A DNA stretch of 64,000 nt from positions 11,183,991 to 11,247,990 of the forward strand of contig BSYO01000024.1 in assembly GCA_033239525.1 (NCBI GenBank), written 5' to 3'. This DNA is from Nepenthes gracilis. Lineage: Eukaryota > Streptophyta > Magnoliopsida > Caryophyllales > Nepenthaceae. Under the pieces are notes generated by a model. It was given only the letters and a program-made list of their open reading frames with translations, was not told where the DNA came from and did not search any database. The stretch's first letter is position 1. Each line of letters begins with the position of its first letter. Shown piece by piece: positions 1-15,000 of this stretch. Both the position numbers and the translations under genes were made by a program.

Positions 1-69
1 ACTATATTACGGGTCAACTCTGGATCCAAGTATATCAAAACACATTCTGCAATGATAAGTGTTGGCAAG
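1..69 (-). CDS. LCMT1: LCMT1 exon 7 (partial, cut by window edge)
   Basis: Encodes (S)LPTLIIAECVLIYLDPEL then TRNIV and continues past base 1. Acceptor TTATCAG. IAECVLIYLDP is the family signature following LPVDLRD. Remaining C-terminal exons are outside the window. Confidence 0.93.
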
Positions 70-3000
70 CTGATAACAATATCAGAATAAGCACCTAATG
101 ATTGCTCACCATACATTGTAAACAATAATGATACAATTAGTACAAGTAATTCTAGTTGAGAATTAAATAGCTGAATTAATGGAGATCCAAGCTCTACTCA
201 GATCAACCGGCGTGTTAAGACTTCAAATTCACAGGGCAAGAAAAAAAAAATTATGTAATATAAATATTACAAAAGGATGTACTGTACCATGCAGAATCAG
301 TTAAAAACACATGGCCATTTTAATGAAAAAGTGGAAAATAAAAAGTACCTCCGGGATTAGAAAAAGAGGAAGTGTCATCCATAATTTATAATACAGAAGA
401 TTCATATCTTCTTAAGAAAGCAATAGTGATGTTCAAAATTTGACAGCTTTATGACAAAATTCAGTGTTTTGGGCGGTGGGGGGAAGGACTAAGTTTGTGT
501 ATTAAAAAAGAACTGACTTTGTGCACATACCTAGGATCAAGATTGGCCAACGTCACAACATCATCCAACTTTTTTACATCACGTAAATCAACAGGAAGTA
601 GTTTGTAGTGATCACCAAGCACTTCCCCTTTCTCTGCATAGTAAAGATAATCTAAAGCAGTATTTTGGAAGAACTCACGACTGAAAAATGGTGTCTTTGC
701 ATGTTTCATTTGATTAGAGTATGGGTGAAAATATCGGCCGATATCCAACATATCAACCCTTGATGTTGCAGCAAAATTAAGAAATATTATAGTTTTGGCG
801 ATATATCGCAATATATTAATAATATTTTCTTGTTACCTTATAGTTCTCAGAAAATGTTTTACTTCCAATACACTCATTACCTTTATATATTGTTTGATAT
901 ATCCAATACTAATACAACTATAACCGATATCGATATTTTCTTTATAGAAGGGAATCTTTATAAGAACTTACATGATTGCAAGAACTTATAAAACCTTTGC
1001 ATGTTTCATTTGAATACATAGTGGTCAGAGGAGATAGATGGTGGAAACATAATAACGGAGTCTTTGAGACAAGACTTAGTGTAAATTATTTAAATTTTTC
1101 CAAATTTTTGCCACCCATATAGAATAACATTTCACAACATGGCAATTCTAGGAAAGTAGTATTGGGACTTGCAATAAGGATCCTTCTATAAAAAGGAAAA
1201 CTCTTGCAATTGCATGAAACTCCAAGGAATTTAACCATCTATTCAAACAATAATCTATTGAAGGTTGGTATGAGGCAAGGATTAGATCACGATTGTATTG
1301 ATAGCGGTGGTATAGAATGATACGTATCGGTTTCTAATATCATGAATGCCAAAATAATTTCTCAGTACCACATCAAAAGTAAGTAATATATTAAAATTTG
1401 ACCATCTTTTTATTATATATTTTCATATCTAAAGAGCTTTAGCCAATTTTATTAAATAGAGCCTAGCATCCTTCTAGTCACTAAAAGCACCCCAAATATT
1501 TTGGTCAACATATGTTTTATACCTCTAGAAACATGACTAATATCCTTCTAGTCACTTAAAGTACCCTAAATATTTTGATATATGCATTTTTTATACTTTT
1601 AAAAATTATGTGAATTCAGCTTTCTTAAAAAACTTATGAACACTTAAAATATAAAAATTTGAGCTTTTGAAATAAAAAAAAAAAAAAGCAAAGCAAAAAA
1701 ATGGCTTGAAACATATTGGCCAATGTAATACAATGCATCATTAATAGAGAGACATACATCAATAATTTTTCAGTATTGAAAAATTACTATATCAGAAGAT
1801 CCTATTATCAATTGCTATTGGCCTATATTTGAAATAATGGTATGAGGATAAAAGCAACCATCTAAAAGGTGGGAAAACACTAGTACAGCCTCTAATAAAT
1901 CCTTCATCATGTATAATGCATCAAGTACTTGTGCATTGGAGAATGAATTTCATAGTAGTACAAATGCATCAGAGACTAGGTTTTCTTCTAATAAAACCAA
2001 TAATCCTTCAAGGATTGTTAATTGAAATTTTTCAGATTTGCAAGTCAATAGAAAAGTCATGTCTAGATATAATACACCTCAATCTAAATTTCTTCTCAAT
2101 GTTAAAATTAGCCAGGAAGTCCCCTCAAACAGATATTCGAAACAATCAGCAGTCTACAAACAGGAGGGGCATTACCCAAAGAAGGGAGTTCTTTATCCTT
2201 GTCAAATAGTGATGATTTGTACTAAAATATCCTCAAGACTCAGAAGACTGCACATGGAAAATAATGAATTGGGGGCCTAGTTATCAACATAACACTCAGG
2301 GATTAAAAAAACACAGATCAAGGAGCAGATGACCAAAAAAATAAAATAACAATGCATGTGAACTCGGCCAAGATTATCATCCACCTCAGCATCTGCTAAG
2401 AACCACAAGCTCCACAAATTTGGATGTGCACAGATGCACAGATTTATGTAATCTAAAATATGTTTGTCAATTGCAGAAATCTGGATAGCATCTATCAACA
2501 TTGTTACCTCGTGATATTGATGCTGTTGTACCAACTTTCTCCCTCAACTGATGGTGAGTCCCTATTAGAGCTGCCTTCTTACTAGTAACCTGAAAGCAGA
2601 TACTTGAACTATCTCACATTCTTAATCATCATATGAATAAATAATTAATAAATAAAGAGACACATATGCTTGTCCTTTGACAGATGGAATTTGCAAATTT
2701 GATGCATGGTCTAGGAAGCACGGCTAAGTAGACCAATGTTTTGAACCCAGGTTTCTTATACTTCTGGCACAATGCAATTGTCAATTTTCACCAATTTCAA
2801 TAAACAATGCATGCCCAGTCGTCCAAACTCCTTGATTAGCAGAGAAGACAACATAAGAAGGAAGCACAATCTAGCTCACAAAAGTCAGTTTGAAGTTTTC
2901 GAACTTTCACCTCTTTAAAATCCACTTCAACGTATACATGTGGTGTTTTACCCTCATCCTGCCAAACAAAACCATAATAAATTTAGTTATCACCCAGGCA

Positions 3001-6000
3001 AGTACCTGATGATAAGTATGTGCATCGGTGAAACCCACAGCAGGTGCCTATAATGATATCCCACTAGTAAAACAACACGTTCCTCAAACAAAAATAAAAC
3101 AATGTCAGGCAATACTAAATTTCGGACAAGAAATGCCAATAAACATGGTCAACAAGCATAGAACAATCACCTGACCAAAAAAATATCAGCATACCACTGG
3201 GTCAAAAGTCCTTTCTTTACTAATAAGATGAAATCTTGATCTGGGGAACTCTTTCTCTATTTATTGATTTGTAAGAAGTTTCGTAAGCTAATTGAACTTT
3301 TCACGCAATATTCGAGGCATTCCTGGGGAACCTGGACAATCCTAACCATCAATTACATACTAGTTGGGCATCCTCCCCATGGGAGTGGGGGGTAGGAGCC
3401 TAGTATTCCAATTCCAAAACAAGTTCATAACCAGAAACAAAACCATTACCTAAATAATGATCATACAATCATTCCCTATAGAGCCACTACAGGATCCAAC
3501 CCTTGATGACCCAATTTTAAGATCGATGGACAATAATAACATCGATCCATTTCACCTTTTCTCCACAGGGTCTCTAAAGCTGAAATGCTTTTGCCATGAT
3601 GAACTTACTCTGTTTCTACCAACCGCTCGATCTTGTTTCAGCCTGTATCTGACAGCTTATAAAACCACCAGATGACCCTGATGGCAAGAAGTTTTCTCCA
3701 AGCCCATAAGGCTTTTGTGATCTTTTCTGGACTTTCCGTGTCCCTTCCCCTCTCATATAATTGTTTTGTCTTTCATTCCCATAATCTGTCCCTTCCCTTC
3801 ACTCCACAGTCCACACTTTCATATTCTTCACCAGTCTAACTAGGGCTGCAAATTAACCAAGCCGTTTGTGAACAGCTCGGAGGCTCAGATGGACTAAGGC
3901 TTGTTCAAGCTTTTTGTTTATCCAAACAAGCAACATCCAATCCTAATTTTGAGACTCGTTAGATAAACAAGCCAAGCCCGAGCTTAGCTGGGCTTGACAC
4001 TTTTTTGCTCATGAACAGTTCAATTAGGCTCAATACCTGACTTGTTAATGGGCTTGTTGCTATATCCATTTATGACTTTTAAATAGACTAATTTGAAAAT
4101 ATGTTTTAAAAGGCTCATAGGGAACTTATAATGGCTTGCTTTCAAGTGGCCTGCTTACTCTGCCTATAATTTAAAATGGCATGTGCTTGATAATTGATGG
4201 GCCTTAAACTGCTCATCTAGAAGGATTAAACTTGCTGTGCTTAAGAAAATTTTTGCTAGGGTTTTCAAGTTTGCAACTCATATTTCTGCTGCTGAGAGGC
4301 CTGAGGCGCCATCCTACCTCTTCTTCCTTCTCTTCTATCTTCTTCATTTTTCAAGATCTGTTCAAATTACATGATCCAAACATGTCAGATTTGTTCGTAA
4401 ATTGAATTTTTTGGTCATTTTGTTTTTATTTTGCTTTTTTGTGCAAGACGATAATCAAGCTTTGAAATAATCAGTATCCATCAAATCATAGACTATGTAA
4501 ACATAATTGCAATTCTCTTTTTGCAGATTTCATATGATGTCTTTGATGACAATTAACTGCACCATAATAAAACTAAACAATGAGCATTTAATTGTGAACA
4601 CCACAGTCCCAGACAATCCAGAATACATACAAAACTACATAGAGAAACATTTGGACCCTAGCAATGTCTATTTCCTTTGCTTTTTGGCTGTTCACATGTT
4701 CTCACTGCGCATAGGAGCTTAAACTTGAACAAAATCCTTGGCTTTTGCTTGTGAGGTGCTCTGAAATCTTTGTTCCTCTTATTTAGTAGTGTTATTGTGT
4801 CATTGGGTTAGAGGTTGAGCGCGTCAGGTTAAGAAGTTGAGAACAATAATTTGTGTTGTTAAATATTTGTAAGAAGTGAGATTCATCTCCGATTTTAATC
4901 TTGATAAAAGAAGCAATCAGATCATATGTGAATGGAAATGTATGAAAATGGTATATTTTGAGCTGGTGATTTTCAGTTAGCCTGTTCATGATTTGGTTAA
5001 ATTAAAACAACCTTTCATTCATGTTAACTTGTTCTTATGTGTTATATTTAGATATATTTTAAGCTTGTCAATTTCAAATCAATCGACTCATGATTTGATT
5101 AATCTATAACATCATCTTGTTCAAATTCATTCTACAAAAGATTCACCTCCAAATTCAATTATGGAAACTGGTGAAGGAAATGTTGTAGAAGAAGCTCATC
5201 CTGAGGTTGAGGCAGATAAGGAAAATGTTGAGCATAATTCATCAGATGATGAAAATGCAAACCCATACTGAAAGAAGAAAAGGAAAAAAACATCTAAATG
5301 TTGCAAAGATTTTAAAGAAGTCACTCTTAAAAATGGAATGAGCAAGGTAGAATATATTCATTGCAAGCACCGCTTTGGGTTGAATAAAGATGGTGCTACA
5401 TCAACATTTTTGAGATGTTAAGAAATGTAAAAGTCGTCAATCTTCAATATCAGGCCAACAACATGTTTTAGTTATCCAAACCAAGTCAAAAAGTGTGAGT
5501 ATATTGCAAATTTTCAAATATGATCATGCAAAGATAAGGGAAATTTCTACTCACAAGGTTATAGTCCATGAATTTCCATTTAATTTTATGGAGTAAATTA
5601 TTTAACTTGCCAATGAAAACTGCCACTCCTTACCACCTCTCACGAATTATGGTGAAAAGTGATTGGGTGACCACCAATGAGATTGAGAGAAAAAATGACG
5701 GCATTGTTGAAAAATGTTTGCAAAGCAAGTTTAACAACAGACTTGTGGAAATCCGGCCAAAAGATCCAACATATGGTCTTGACATGTCACTTTGTGGATT
5801 TCAAAAGCAATTTGTAAAAAAAGGATTCTCAACTTTTGTGATGCTCCACCTCTACATACTGCAGTTGTTATTCATAATGCTATCTGTAAGTGTTCGGCGG
5901 AATGGGAAATAAAAAACAAGGTTTGTAGTATCATTGTGGATAATGCTTCATATAATTATGTAATTGTACGATGCTAAAGAATAATCATCTAAAACCATTC

Positions 6001-9000
6001 TAGCAGTTGGCGAGAAATTGTTTCACATGCGATGTTGTGCACATATTATAAATCTTTTAATTCATAATGGTCTCTCTAAAATTGAAATTATAATTCATCA
6101 TGCCCGTGAGTATATGAAATAGATTTCAGCATCCGAAGCACGTCTTATCATGTTTAGTGACATTGACAAGCAATTACAACTTCCTTAAAAGAAGCTTATT
6201 TTAGATTGTTGCACTAGGTGGAATGCTACATATTCTATGTTAGTTGCTGCATTGGGATATAAAGATATATTCCCAAAATATCAACAAAGAGATCCAAGTT
6301 ATGATTATTTGCCAAGTGATGTGGAATGGGAAAAGGTTGATGATATATGCTCTTTTCTTGGTATTTTCAATAAGATTACTCTTATTATTTCTAGGTCAGA
6401 ATATCCAACTTCTAATTTGTTTCTTCCAGAGATGTGCAGAATGAAGTTAGTCGTAGATGAATAAGATGTGCGTGGAAATGAAAATGTGCAAGCAGTGGCT
6501 AAGGAAATGAAAAGTAAATTTGATAAATATTAGGGTGAAACTAACTTGTTGATCCCAATTCAGCTGTTTTAGATCCAAAAAATAAAATAAAATAATCAAA
6601 ACTTTTGTTTTCCTTCGATTGACCTTGAAGAGGAAGTTGCTAGACACACTACTATTATCCATCATAATTTATGCCAACCTTATGATGAATATTACAGCTC
6701 ATACTGTAGTTATTATGGAAAACATATCAAATGATACATACCTAGTTCTACTCAATGTGATGGAGTGGTAAAAGGCAAGGGCATTGTTAGTGGAAGGTTA
6801 AAGTTTGATGATTTCATTAGAAAGTTTGATAAGGTACAAAATCTGAAGACAATGTTGGATGTATATTTGGAGGAAGATGCTTAGATATGTAACAAAGATA
6901 CAACTTCAAAATTTGATGCATTAGAACAGTAAAAGGAAAATAACTTGAAGTTTCAAATCTTGACAAAGATGGCCTGTGATATATTTTTATTTTGAGCACT
7001 ACAGTGGCTTTAGAATCTGCTTTTAGTGTTGGTGGGAGAGTTATTGATCCTTATCGAGCATCTTGTTAACAAATATTGTGCAAGTATTATTTGTACAGAT
7101 GACTGGCTTCGTAGTTTCTATGAAATTATAAGAGAAACAAAGATACATTATGGATCCTCTGATTTTTTTTTCCTTTAAAGAAGTTTTGTAAATCTATAAG
7201 CTTTGAATTGACAGTTCAACATCACATTAACTAAGAATTCTGTTGTTCTTGTTACAGGACACTGAGCGAACTAAGGAAATCACTGCCATAAAACTTGAGC
7301 TCAAGTGTAATGCCTTAGAATTCATGATATCATAAATAATAATTCATGACACTAACTTCACTGTCTTCTAAGCAGCAAATAATGCAATGTTCCACAATAG
7401 TATACTCCCTTTTTGGCAATTTTATAATTGATGGTTTGAGAGAACAGAGAATTTTTATGGAGCTGGGGATAGGAAGAACAAACATGCTGCTATATTTTTC
7501 CTTATAGGATGTGACAAATTACTTTAGGAATCCTGTATTGCTGATATGTCAGCTAATTTAATGGAGCTGATACTTCTGTTTCTTATTTTTGAATTCAAAC
7601 TGGATCTAATTATTATAGGAAACCATTTTGTTCTCATATGATATAGGAATTAGTCGAGCTTATATTCTGTTTATTATTTTTGAACTTCAAAATGGATGTA
7701 ATTATTATAGGAATCCAATGTTTTGCCTATATAGTATAGGAATTTCTTGGAGCTTATGTTCTGTTCCTCATTTTATGTGAACTTCAAAGTAGATGTGATT
7801 ATTAAAGCCAATGTTCTGCTTGTATAATATAGGAATTTGTTGGAGCAGGTACTTTTGTTTCATCTTTTTCTTTTGAACTTCAAAATGGATGTGATTATCT
7901 AAATATTGTACACATATCAATACAATCTCAAACAAAACAATCTTGAGGTTGGCTTATTCATACCAGCTGAACTTGAAAAACAAGTTTAGCTTCACAAATG
8001 AGCTGAGCTTGTCAACTTTCTCAAAGTAGTCAATTTTGAGCAAAAGAATAGGCTCAGTTTGGCTCAAGCCTGAGCTTGGTTAATGTATTAACAAATCAAG
8101 CCCAAGCTAAACTCGAACCCTTCTTTTTAGTTCGATCCAAGTTTGACCTAAAGGAATAAAGCTCGAGTCATGCTCGAGCCCAATAAAAAAGAAACCAAGC
8201 CAAGCCTAAACATATCCAAGCTCAACTTGACTCAGCTCATTTGTGGCCCTCCCTCAACACCTCTTAGACATAGATATATGTATTGGTATTGGTATCGGGA
8301 CCAGGACTAATTGTGGCCATATTAGTATCAGTGTTTTAAGCGAAATATATTGGCATCAGGTGTGTAGGATGCTATATATATATATATATATTACGAATCA
8401 AAACTTGGGGGCCAAATATTGAGAGATATATCGGAAAATATCAGGTATTTATGCCGATATTTTAAATAACAAATAATGTATCATTCACACGATGACATAT
8501 CATAATTTTGTAACTGTATTAAGAAATATCAATATCACAAGGTCTAATACTAATATATATTAGCCAATATTTATTCTATACACCTAAGACAAGAGGCTTA
8601 AGACAGAACAAGCTCTAGGGATGATCAAATGTACAGAGCAGAGAAGCTTATTCCAGCACCCCTCCCCCTAGTAATAAAAAATCTGTCTTCCTTAAGACTT
8701 CTTTTTTTCTCAAGCTATTTTAGCACAACCCTTCAAATTTGTATCACCAATCCAAAAAGATTTTGCAAATGTCCATAATCTCCCTCAACCTCTCTTTTAA
8801 TATCTAAACATGTTACCTTTGTAGTCTTTGAGGCTAAAAAGATCTAACAAATTATAAGGGGCTTAGCATATGACTCCAATTAAGCTGCAGCACTTAATAT
8901 TTGTAAAGGACCTGTAGTCGCACCAATTTTCCTTTAACCCAATGTGTACCATGGGACACCTAGGTATTCGAGTGGTCATTGACACTCCACAGAGCTGATC

Positions 9001-12000
9001 CTCACTATCAGCTTCCAGTTCTCTCCCCAACTAACTCCACAAGACAATATTTGTTTGAGAGAACTGCAATCAACATCAGAACATCAGAAATGTGCTAAAA
9101 GCACCAACTAATGAGCTTCACAAAAGGCATGTCATCTCAAATAAATAACTAGCAATTGGTATAACTTAGTAGGACTCTTTTTCTTTCTGATACTAAATTT
9201 AAGACTTCACCTGTTCATATATATATGACAAAATGGGTATAATGATATGAAAGATACCTATATAATGTTCGAGAGGGGGTTCTTATTGGGTACGCAAGGT
9301 TCACTTCTTAGGATGGGAAGATCTCAACAAGAAGTTCTTGTTTCACATTTTACCGGAAAGCTTGAAACCATAACCTCCTAGGCAAACGAATATCAAGAAG
9401 CCAGTGTAAAATAAACATGTTACTGAAAAGATAGTTATTTTCAAACTTAATGTCATATTTGATTGCAGAGAAATCTTCTTGTTCTCTAGTTGAAAAGAAT
9501 ATATCAATTTATTATCTGTCTCTGATCCCTTGGGCTTTGAAGTAATTAATACAATTTCTTATAAATTTCAAGCAGAAAAATATCAGATAAATTAATTTCA
9601 GCCCCTAGTATTTTTCCTTTCCGCAATGAGCCAATACTCAATTGTGTTGGGTCCATGTTTCTCAAGGCCACGTTCTTGTAGAGGTCAAATCTGTTTGGCT
9701 TATATGCATTCATATCAAGAACATTCAGAACACCACTACCTTCAACATGTGCAAAATATTACGAGTAACAAATACTTGACCCTTGCTGATTCTTTCATCA
9801 ATTCAACAATACCAGGTTTGATCATAAGAAAATGATTTGCAACATACAGCTACTGTCTGCCTTGTTCAGAGAAATTTGACTATTAATAGAAGAAAGATTG
9901 TTTCCCAAGCCAAATATAATTTCCATGTCCGACAGGCTAGCCAATTTCAAATCTAAATTCCTTGACTGGGCCAGTGACTTGTCAACTGCAACAACCGAAT
10001 AAAATCCACAGTAACAGCCTCTTTGCAATGTAAGAACAAGGCTATAAACATTTTAGCTTTGATCCTCTCTAGACCTTGTAATGCAATTGCCTCGTATACT
10101 TGGTCACCTTTGTTTTAATCAACATGGAAAAGGCTCTTACCTTTTCCTTTGCACAGCTGGTTCACAGTAACCAACATAAAAAGTTCAGAATAGATTTGAT
10201 ATTTTTCCCATCTTAAAACCCATCTTATCGATCTGAATCACATAGTTTCCAAAGAGACAACATGGGCAGTTAATATTGCTTCCTCCATGATGTTTCTTTC
10301 ATGCTAAGAAATTAAACAAAAGCTTAACTAACTTCTAACTCTAACAGCCTGGAAGTTGCACTTGATGGCTCATCAATTCTCTATAGCAGCTACAGCTCAT
10401 CAAGCCTTTTTAAGCACTAGTATACCTTCTCATCATGCTATTTAAGGCCACTAATATCACCAGTAGTCCAATATACATCTAGTACGAAGAGTATCATGAC
10501 AATGCCTACCCCTCAAGATCACCATTGTCCTCAAGGGCAAGTTGTGAGCAAAGTGACAATTCTCGTAATTCAAAAATTCAGTCTCCACTTGTATGGTTAA
10601 GAAACTCTTGATTGCTTGAACATTTGCTAGTGGAATAGAGATTCTTAAATTCTGCTCCTTTATGCCACTCTGGTTGTGGCTGCTCAGAAAACAGCTGGTC
10701 CAACATGTCTTTCTGAGGTTTCCATGTCCTTTTCCTTCTTGTTAACATAATCGGTTGGTGTTTGACATATCTTGGGATAAGGTTTTGGCAAATATTACTT
10801 TATCCTGGTGCTGCTTTTCTTGGACTAGCTTGAGGATTCATTTCTCTTTTTCAGGACAGACATCAGTTCCTTAACTCCAACATCTTCCTGGGTCATGAGA
10901 TTGTCCTGAGCAAACAACCAAGTCGAACTTTAACTGAAGTGTCTAGTACAGAGTTCACCATAAGCTGTTGTTTTGCTGTCTCTAGTTTTAACTTGTTTTT
11001 TTGTTTTCTGTTCCGCCTTGCATAGCCAAGTTTTGTAGTTGGTATTTTCTGCAACGATGCCTACTAATATTTGTTTCCTGGCACTTAAAGTTCAATCCCG
11101 TGGGATTTACATCTGCATAAGAAGGTTTAATGGTGCTGGTGTGGTTCTTGTCAGGGTTTGCTTTCGTCAATAGGACATTTTCTGTCATTGATTGGTGTGC
11201 AAATTCAGATGAGGTTTTTCCCATGGTAATTTTGGCGAGCAAGTTTAGTTGAAGCTGTAAAGGAATGAAAAGGCAGAGTCATAGAATTTCTTGTTCTTCC
11301 AAAACGGTTACCTTTAACACCTCTTGGAGCTTGGCTTCCTTTTCCACGCCTCCACACTCCTTTTCTAGTACTGATTATCAAAAAGTAGAATCTGGACATC
11401 CCTTGCGGCCCAATAGCTCACACTACTTTGCAAATGAAGCTTCATTCTTGTTATTCTCATGAATATGATCATTGGGATTCTTTCTTTGCAAAACGAAAGC
11501 ATCATCACCCATTGAATTCTGTGATAAGACAATTTCCTCAAACATTCCCAAAAGAATAAAAGACTTTGTGCAGCACATTGTCATTAATTGGGAAGATGTG
11601 ATGTAATTCAACTAAAAGGATTCTGATAGGATATTCAATCTTATCAATACTTGAGAACTGAATATTCATATGATGACAATGGTAATATATATTTTTCCCA
11701 TTAAGCAAGGTTCTATCATTGATTGCTTCTTCAATAGAGAGGATATTGGATGAATTTTAACCGCATTTCATGTAAAAACAATCTTCTCAGTAGAGCCAAT
11801 AGGATCAAAAACTTGGCGGAGTATTTCCTTTGCATGGGGTACAACAATGTATGAATTTCAACATAGAATTTTAGTAGGCTCCATAATTTCTTGACTGATC
11901 AAAGAAAGAACAAAACCTATTAATTTATGATCGAGCTTGTGGTACAGAAAGTAACAAGGTACAGTGGTGATTAATAAAATTAAGAGCTAATCAGTAGAAA

Positions 12001-15000
12001 AACAGAACAGGAAAGAATCACAAAATCTGAATTTCAAAGTGTGAATGGAGAGGGCTGTGTAGGACACAAATATGACGAATAAATTTCAATGTGGATGTAC
12101 CAAGAACTCATCAAGATAGGCTCAAGATTTGTTCAAGAAAGAAGGAGAAATTCAGAAGTTACGTCTTAAGACCTCAACTTTGTTCTCTGAAATGGAAAAC
12201 TAATGAGAAACTATGAAGAAGTAATTTCATAGCTTCTAGTAATGAAGGAAATTCCAGACTTACGTTGTTTCTATTCACATGTACATAAGACAATTTACAT
12301 AAACCACAATGACTGAACCATCCCTTTCAAAGAAACATATCACAACATATCCTAAAGCCTAATCTAACAATATATTCAAACACTCATTCTCAAGCTGGAG
12401 CACACATATTGAGCATGCCCAAAATATATGCAACTCGAACTCTAATTAAGGATTTCGTAAAAAAAAAAAAAATAGTAACAAACTGATCTCTAATCCTCAC
12501 ATAATAAACATAAAATAAACGATTTTGGAGCTTCTTACGAATAAAATGACAATCCAGCTCTATATACTCTGTGCGCTTATAAAATATAAGATTTGGTGCA
12601 TTGTAGATAGTTCATTGATTATTACACTATATCTAAAAGCCCCAGAATTCATACAACCAAAAGAATCAAGTAATTGCTGAAACCGCATCACTACACATGT
12701 AACACGTATTAGTACATGATACTCTTATTCCATGCTTAACTAGGCTGCCACATTTTGTTTTTTCATATTTCATGATACAAGGTTACCTCCAATAAAAATA
12801 CAATAGTTGATACTAGACTTTTAATCACACAGTAACCGAGCCCAATTAGCATCTGAAAAATCATTAACATGAGTGTAGCAATGATTGCTGAAAAGTAAGC
12901 CTCATCCTAATTTATCCTTGAGATATCTCATAACACACCCTATAGCCTCCCAATAAAGAACATGAGAAGGCAAGAATTGGCTCACAACACTAGCTAAGAA
13001 GATAATATCTGGATTCTTGATGATTCATAGCAAAGTAATTGAGTTTACCAACTAATCAATGATACCTATCCAATTCAGTAAAGATCACCCCATGATGCAA
13101 AGATAACTTAAGTCCTGGTTCCATTAGAGCATCACAAGGTTTTGAATACATTATACTACTCTCTCAAAGGAAATCCACATTTATTTTCTTTACGAAAGAA
13201 AAATATCATAATAGCACCTGTCAAAATCAATGCAATGAAAACAAAACAAACTCCTAAGATCTATGGTTTAAAATTGATTGTGCAGTAATATTTTTAAATC
13301 TACAATATCAATACTATCGGTGTTAGTAATAATAATATCATCCACATGCATAATGAGAAGAGTATTCCTAGCATTAAAATATTGATAAAACACAAAATGA
13401 TCAATGTCATAATGAGAGAGCCCAAACTCAACCATAATTTCATGGAATCCGCCAAACCACGCCCATAAGGACTATTTTAAACCATACAAAGTTTTCTTTA
13501 ACCGACAAACAGACCCAAACTCCTCCTAAGTAACAAGCCCTAGTAAATTCTCCAAATAAATATCCTCTAGAAAAAGCCACTATGTAAGAAGTCATTCTTG
13601 ATATCTAATTAATGTACATATCAATGAAGAGTAACAAAATAAGAAGCCTAACCAAAATCAACTTGACAAAAGAGAAAAATATGAGTGTAATCCTACCCAT
13701 ATGACTGAGCATAACCTTTAGCCATTAAATAGTTTTTCAACCAAACTAAACAATCATGAGGGTTTCACCGTGTAGACCCATTTGAAGTTGATGGGTTTTA
13801 TCATGAGAGGCAAAAAGACTAGATCCCACATGAGATTATGCTTAAGTGCAACCACCTCTTCCTTTATAGTAGCCCACCAACCACGATAAAAATAGCCTAG
13901 GATACTGATAGAAGAACACTAATATATCCAAGGAGGACACATAAGCCACCCGAGAAGATGAAACACCAGCACAAAATAACATAACAGGCAAAGAATATCC
14001 AACATGGCTATAAAGACCCTTCCTCAATGCAATTGGAAGGTCTAAATTGGTCTCCTAATCAGAAAAATATCTCTGTCTCTATAGATGGAAGAACAAGGTC
14101 AATAGGGGCTAGCTTAGGATTTGTTCAACATAAGAAACAAACATCTAACGAGGACTATGGACCCAATCGACAAGAGAATAAGGAGGCATGAGTAACAAAG
14201 GCGTAGGAGAAGGAGACATAATTGTAAAAAACAATCTCATAAATAAAAATATTATCATCAGAATAAATACTTGATAGAATCAATGAAGACACTTCAGAAT
14301 AAAAAGATTTAGACTCATGAATTGTGACATTAAAGGATGCCAAAGAGCATCCTAATTTTAAAGAAAAACACTAATACCCCTTCAAAGTCGGAGCATATCC
14401 AAGAAAGATACATGTGATAAAGTTTGTAACTTGAGGGTAAATATCGTGGACATAACATACTTAATAGAAAATCTTTGTGGGAAGTGAATATAATGGCTTT
14501 CTAGGAAATAGCACATAATATGAAATCCACCACTAAAAAATAGTTTATGGAACTTGATTAATAAGATAACAAGTTATGAACATTGTAACTTTAAAAAATC
14601 GCTAGAACTCTCATTTGGATTAAAAGAGTTTTAGTAACTTCCATTAAATTTCTTTTTCTTTTTTTTTTTTGCCACTCATTCTATTGGGATGTATCGGGAT
14701 AAGATGACTTACGTAGAATCCCATATTGGGATAGAAATCACGAATAAAAAAGAGAAAAATATTCACAATTCCATATAGCATGGATTTAAAAATTATAATA
14801 CAATTCAAAATGTTGTTTTATCATGTATAATCAATTGACTCTTGAATAATCATTGACAAATGTGGCAAAATAACAAAGCTCCATCAGGAAACATGATAGG
14901 CTTCCTATACATCCAAATGAACTAACTCAAACTGTGCACATGAACTAGTATTAACTTGTGGTGGTGTTTAGCAAACTATTATGATTCACAAATAAATCAA

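Noticed and set aside
461..811. 116-codon minus-strand frame as a stand-alone gene
   Set aside because: Only 531-633 is coding (LCMT1 exon 6); both ends of the frame run into introns with clear splice sites.
3833..8259. 8-bp target duplication around the hAT element
   Set aside because: AGTCTAAC and the bases after 8251 match at too few positions to claim.
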